From PALSA-505 sp036496025 (GTDB lineage Bacteria; Actinomycetota; Actinomycetes; Streptosporangiales; Streptosporangiaceae), in contig DASXLW010000232.1 in NCBI GenBank assembly GCA_036496025.1, forward strand, positions 1 through 8,733: 8,733 bases of DNA, in the 5' to 3' direction. A program made the position numbers and the translations under genes. Of the stretch, positions 6,245 to 8,733 are shown piece after piece. The first letter of the stretch is position 1, and each line of letters begins with the position of its first letter. The notes beneath the pieces were generated by a model. That model was not told where the DNA came from, searched no databases, and saw only the letters and a program-made list of their open reading frames with translations.

Positions 6245-6490
6245 ATTAATTGGGGAGATAATGGGGAAAGCGTGAAGGTAAAGCTGGGGTAACGAAAAGG
6301 TAAAACGGGGATTAGCCGTGCAGTAATAACGGCACTTGTCATACCTACGGTCCGGAGCACGGGTCGCCTATTGGGGTGCATTGCTACCGCTGCTGACGGT
6401 CCGTTCGTGGATTCGAGGGGAGGTCAGGCAGGCGCGACGGCCCAGCCGCACGAAAGAACCGGAAGAAAGATCAAAAGGGGAGCATTTATC
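6245..6490 (+). other. Long purine-rich 5' leader with short direct repeats
   Basis: This 246-base stretch ahead of the beta-trefoil gene holds no gene I can support. Its first 75 bases are unusually A/G-rich for this genome. They hold two copies of AAGGTAAA (6275-6282 and 6297-6304, 22 bases apart), each followed by a GGGG run, and four GGGG runs in all (6252, 6263, 6286, 6307). A short stem GCCGT/ACGGC follows at about 6315-6333. The 3' end has a good ribosome site, AGGGGAG, 8 bases before the ATG. No known riboswitch class was recognised. Confidence 0.4.
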
Positions 6491-7024
6491 ATGCGACGAT
6501 TAATTATCATGCTCGCGGCGGGGCTGCTCGCGGCGGCAACCGCCCTTGCCACCGTCGGTGTAGCCAGCGCCGGCGCGACCACGGCCAGCCACGCCAGCCT
6601 GAACCTCGGTTCGTGCACTACAGTCACCATCCGCCTGATGTCTACCAACTTCTTCATTGGGACACCTAACCATCCCGTGACCGGGGATGCCGTGTTCCTG
6701 AGGACGAAGAACAACCGCAATACCAGGTGGCTCTCTTGTGGCACGAACCACATGGGTGTGCGCAGCTTCCTCTCGCTCAACGGGCTGTTTGCCCTGACCA
6801 GTCGCGGCGGCATCGGCGCGGCCGTGACATTGGAGCCGCGGAACGGCGGCGACGGCTTCCTCAGCCAGCAGTGGACGAGAAACGTAATCCAGTCCGGTCG
6901 GGTGTTCCAGTACCAGAATCGGAAGACCGGCCTGTGGCTGCGGGTACCCAACAGCGGTCCGGCACTGGGCCAGATCGTGACCACCGGCAATTCGCCCGAC
7001 AACTGGGTGGTAGTCGCCCCGTGA
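6491..7024 (+). CDS. Secreted small beta-trefoil (ricin-B-lectin-like) protein
   Basis: The 177-residue protein starts with a Sec signal peptide: two arginines, a hydrophobic core rich in Leu/Ala (residues 4-24) and a VASA cleavage motif ending at residue 27. The mature part of about 150 residues has the look of a beta-trefoil: repeated strand-turn units, a QxW-type motif SQQWTRN (Q126-W128), and FQYQNRKTGLWLRVPNSG (139-156) resembling the ricin B repeat. Such domains usually bind sugars or proteins outside the cell; the ligand here is unknown. Two cysteines (C42, C83) could form a disulfide. I chose the ATG at 6491 for its AGGGGAG ribosome site 8 bases upstream and because it begins the signal peptide; an in-frame start at 6371 would bury the signal 40 residues inside. 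A degraded relative lies at 7409-7813. Secretion is well supported; the fold is inferred by eye. Confidence 0.78.
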   Translation: MRRLIIMLAAGLLAAATALATVGVASAGATTASHASLNLGSCTTVTIRLMSTNFFIGTPNHPVTGDAVFLRTKNNRNTRWLSCGTNHMGVRSFLSLNGLFALTSRGGIGAAVTLEPRNGGDGFLSQQWTRNVIQSGRVFQYQNRKTGLWLRVPNSGPALGQIVTTGNSPDNWVVVAP

Positions 7025-7105
7025 CCGCCGGAAGTTCGGCCGGTCACTGAAGGTTCATCGTTAGGCAGCAGACCTTTTGCGGGTTATCAGCGAACCGCGA
7101 AAAGG
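7021..7105 (+). other. Two hairpins downstream of the beta-trefoil gene
   Basis: GTGACCG (7021-7027, spanning the stop) pairs with CGGTCAC (7041-7047), with further pairing possible inside. A second hairpin pairs 7073-7085 with 7093-7105: CCTTTT with AAAAGG, then GCGG and TT after single-base bulges, 12 pairs in total with a 7-base loop. They precede the stronger terminator stem and may protect the 3' end of the transcript. Confidence 0.45.
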
Positions 7106-7107
7106 AT

Positions 7108-7143
7108 GCGAGGGGCCCCGGTGTAGCAGCCGGGGCCCCTCGC
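7108..7143 (+). terminator. Strong GC-rich hairpin terminator
   Basis: GCGAGGGGCCCCGG (7108-7121) and its exact complement (7130-7143) form a perfect 14-bp stem with an 8-base loop TGTAGCAG. It lies 84 bases after the beta-trefoil stop. There is no T-tract after it, which is common for actinobacterial terminators. It could act on either strand. Confidence 0.8.
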
Positions 7144-7204
7144 TCACGCCGACTACCTGCCTGTAATGGCGTCGATCTCCTTACCGGGTCTCACCAGATG
7201 ATGA

Positions 7205-7389
7205 CTGCTGCGCGTGTGCGGGCCGCCGCCTGGCCGCCCCGCCGACCACGGCGGCCTCGTCACGGAGATCAGCTTCCACGGCGACCCGTCCGGCTGGTGG
7301 ATCACCGTCGAGACGCGAGCGCCAGATCGCCATGCCGCCCGGGCGAGTCCCCTGGGGGTAAGAGCGGCGCACCCGTCCACTGGCAGGTG
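7205..7389 (+). pseudogene. Short coding-like fragment of unknown family
   Basis: Between the terminator and the second beta-trefoil copy, one plus-strand frame has G or C at nearly every third position from 7205 to about 7318 and reads GGLVTEISFHGDPSGWWITV. After that the codon pattern decays and the frame ends at a TGA at 7387. Two TGA codons lie directly upstream (7199, 7202), and no start or ribosome site fits. It looks like an internal piece of a lost gene. I cannot assign a family, and GC-rich DNA can mimic this signal over 38 codons. Confidence 0.3.
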
Positions 7390-7408
7390 ACCATGCAGGC
7401 TCAGCGAG

Positions 7409-7813
7409 GTGATGATTCCCCGCGCGCCCGCCGTCGCAACCTGCTCTCCTGTCGTCACGCTCAAGGAGGGCAGCCCGAACCGCTGGGCGTCGGGCCGGGC
7501 GACAGGAAGCTCAAGGCCTCAAGCTCGCCAGTCGATGCAAGAGGTCGGATTACTGGCGTATCTGAACGTCATCGGTCTCATCTGCACGAGTAAGGGCAGC
7601 TGGCATCCGCTGATGGCTCCAGGCTTCGGCCGGCCGGAGGGCCGGTCCGGCACTGGCTTCGCCGGCCAGCAATGGACCGACAATGCCGCCGGATCCATGA
7701 TCGCGTTCCAGGATGTGAAGACCGGCCCGTTCCTGCGGGTGCGCAACAGCGGCCCGAGCATGGACCAGACGGTGACCACCGGCTCCAGTTTCACGGTCTG
7801 GTTGATGTTCTAG
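7409..7813 (+). pseudogene. Truncated second copy of the beta-trefoil protein
   Basis: The open frame encodes 134 residues, of which about the last 88 match the secreted protein at 6491-7024. GFAGQQWTDN corresponds to GFLSQQWTRN, KTGPFLRVRNSGP to KTGLWLRVPNSGP, and VTTG is shared before a final tryptophan strand. The first 45 residues show no signal peptide and only a vague resemblance to the intact copy, and the two cysteines are not kept in their positions. The start is doubtful: GTG 7409 and ATG 7412 have only GAGG immediately in front, and an internal ATG lies at 7535. The simplest reading is a tandem duplicate that lost its 5' half and export signal. An intact cytoplasmic small protein is possible. 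Homology to the neighbour is clear; gene status is uncertain. Confidence 0.6.
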
Positions 7814-7914
7814 TCGGGCTGCATCGCGAACGCGGGCTGACATCCGTGAGCCAGCGCCCAGACCTGTCCGTCACGGTTGAGCAACCCATCACGGGGCTCG
7901 GGCTGCCGGGCACT

Positions 7915-8078
7915 TCACCGCTCGGCCACGAACGCGCCCCAGTTCCGCACCACGGTGACCCGTGCCTCACCGGCCAGCACCCGCACCAGCCTTCGCCTGC
8001 GAGGATGCGCAGCGTCCGCGTGACGGTGGCCTTGCTGAGGCCGTAGTGCTCGGCCAGCGCAGCCACGACCTGCTCATC
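7915..8078 (-). pseudogene. GntR-type helix-turn-helix fragment with frameshift
   Basis: On the minus strand from 8078 the frame reads DEQVVAALAEHYGLSKATVTRTLRILAGEG, a recognisable winged-helix DNA-binding segment with the GntR recognition helix SKATVTRTLRIL. At about 7990 this frame turns to nonsense (cysteine/tryptophan-rich), while the next frame continues the wing as LVRVLAGEARVTVVRNWGAFVAER and stops at 7915-7917. Adding one base at that point restores a single domain. The N-terminal helix normally present is missing, because the fragment abuts the end of the substrate-binding-protein remnant. It is therefore a broken piece of a regulator, unrelated in detail to the intact GntR gene at 4662-5408. 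A sequencing error could explain the shift but not the missing start. Confidence 0.6.
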
Positions 8079-8733
8079 TGCCCCAGTTCGGCTTCGGGTA
8101 GATAATTGGATGTGAACCGGTCGCGTGGAGCGGGAGCACCTGCTTGTAGCTGCCGTTCCGCCACTGGAAGATGAAAGCGGCAGCGTCATTCGCCGTGTTC
8201 CGGCCGAGCGGGCGAAGTGCGCGGCCCCTTGCACGGTGTTCAGGGTGACGCCGCTGTGCAGATACTGGATGATCTTCTTGTTGTCGGTGCCGTGGGTGGC
8301 CTTGACCGCGTCCGCGACGACCTCGGCGACGGAGTATGCCTCGGCGACGTCGGCGCTGATGGCTGAGGCGGTGCCGCCGTACTTGGCGATGTATTCCTTG
8401 ACCATCACGTTGCTCAGCGGGTTGTTGTAGGCGCCGTACCAGCCGTTGGGCACCATGATGCCGGTGGCGTTCGCCTTGCCCACCGCGCTGAGGAACGCCG
8501 TGCCCTGGTCTGGCCCTGACGCGCAGATGAAGACCTTCGGGTTGTATTTCTGTTGGAAGGCCTGCACGAAGGCACTCACGGACGGCACGCCGGGGGAACC
8601 GAGCACCACCATCTGGGCGCCACTCGCGGCCACCTGGTCGGCGGCCGGCTTGTAGGCGGAGGGTTCTGCGGGCAGGACCTCGCTGTAGACGGTCTTGATC
8701 CCGAGGGCCCGCAGTTCCTTCTGCGCAAACTGG
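8074..8733 (-). pseudogene. Branched-chain amino-acid type ABC substrate-binding protein, C-terminal half, frameshifted
   Basis: The visible part is the C-terminal half (about 219 of the usual 400 or so residues) of a LivJ-like periplasmic-binding protein of the Peripla_BP_6 type, which captures amino acids or similar solutes outside the cell for an ABC importer. It enters at the right edge reading QFAQKELRALGIKTVYSEVL and continues with a hinge and second lobe including ISADVAEAYSVAEVVADAV. After GAAHF, at about 8207-8213, the frame breaks; one base position over it resumes as LGRNTANDAAAFIFQWRNG and ends NGSYKQVLPL...PKPNWGR at a TGA, 8074-8076. The typical C-terminal ending confirms that one base was lost. 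No permease or ATPase genes are visible. Either a recent pseudogene or a base-call error; the adjacent decayed sequence favours a pseudogene. Confidence 0.8.

Noticed and set aside
6245..6360. Known riboswitch (ydaO/c-di-AMP or c-di-GMP type) in the leader
   Set aside because: A position ahead of a secreted actinobacterial protein suggested it, but the conserved sequence blocks of these classes are not present by eye.
6371..6490. Earlier start for the beta-trefoil protein
   Set aside because: It would put 40 polar residues before an obvious signal peptide, and the ribosome site fits the ATG at 6491.
7791..8633. Receptor fused to a helix-turn-helix regulator as a novel sensor
   Set aside because: The join is out of frame for both parts; single-base shifts restore two ordinary but broken genes.
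1..8733. CRISPR array, tRNA/rRNA genes or a complete insertion sequence
   Set aside because: No regularly spaced repeats, no cloverleaf or rRNA segments, and no transposase motif or terminal inverted repeats were seen.

Overview
The window is high-GC DNA with strong G/C preference at third codon positions, GTG starts and overlapping genes. This points to an actinomycete, but no genus can be named from the sequence alone.

Left half (1-4476, minus strand): a tightly packed myo-inositol catabolic operon, transcribed right to left as iolG, iolE-like, iolC, a DhnA-type aldolase (Cgl0159 family) and iolB. iolB runs off the left edge. Every downstream gene begins with a GTG overlapping the TGA stop of the gene before it, so translation is probably coupled throughout. 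Together the five products cover oxidation of inositol to inosose (IolG), dehydration (IolE), isomerisation to 5-dehydro-2-deoxygluconate (IolB), phosphorylation (IolC) and aldol cleavage (the aldolase in place of IolJ). The hydrolase IolD, the semialdehyde dehydrogenase IolA and a transporter are not in the window.

Centre (4477-5408): a 185-bp AT-rich divergent control region separates iolG from a HutC-type GntR regulator on the plus strand, probably the local repressor. It holds a 20-bp near-perfect palindrome overlapping the regulator's -10 box and three direct TCTGTCAA/T repeats. A small three-helix membrane protein of unknown function (5402-5812, minus) converges on the regulator with a 7-bp overlap.

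Right half (5813-8733): an accessory and partly decayed region. After about 400 bp without an intact gene there is a promoter-like site, a long purine-rich leader, and a secreted beta-trefoil (ricin-B-like) protein of 177 residues. This gene ends in three tandem hairpins, the last a perfect 14-bp GC-rich stem. Beyond it are gene remnants: a short coding-like fragment, a signal-less second copy of the beta-trefoil C-terminal half, a GntR-type helix-turn-helix fragment with one frameshift, and the C-terminal half of a branched-chain amino-acid type ABC substrate-binding protein, also with one frameshift, running off the right edge.

No RNA genes, CRISPR array or complete mobile element were seen. 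The metabolic half is a recognisable system. The least explained parts are the palindromic operator region, the beta-trefoil pair with its unusual leader, and the remnant zone.
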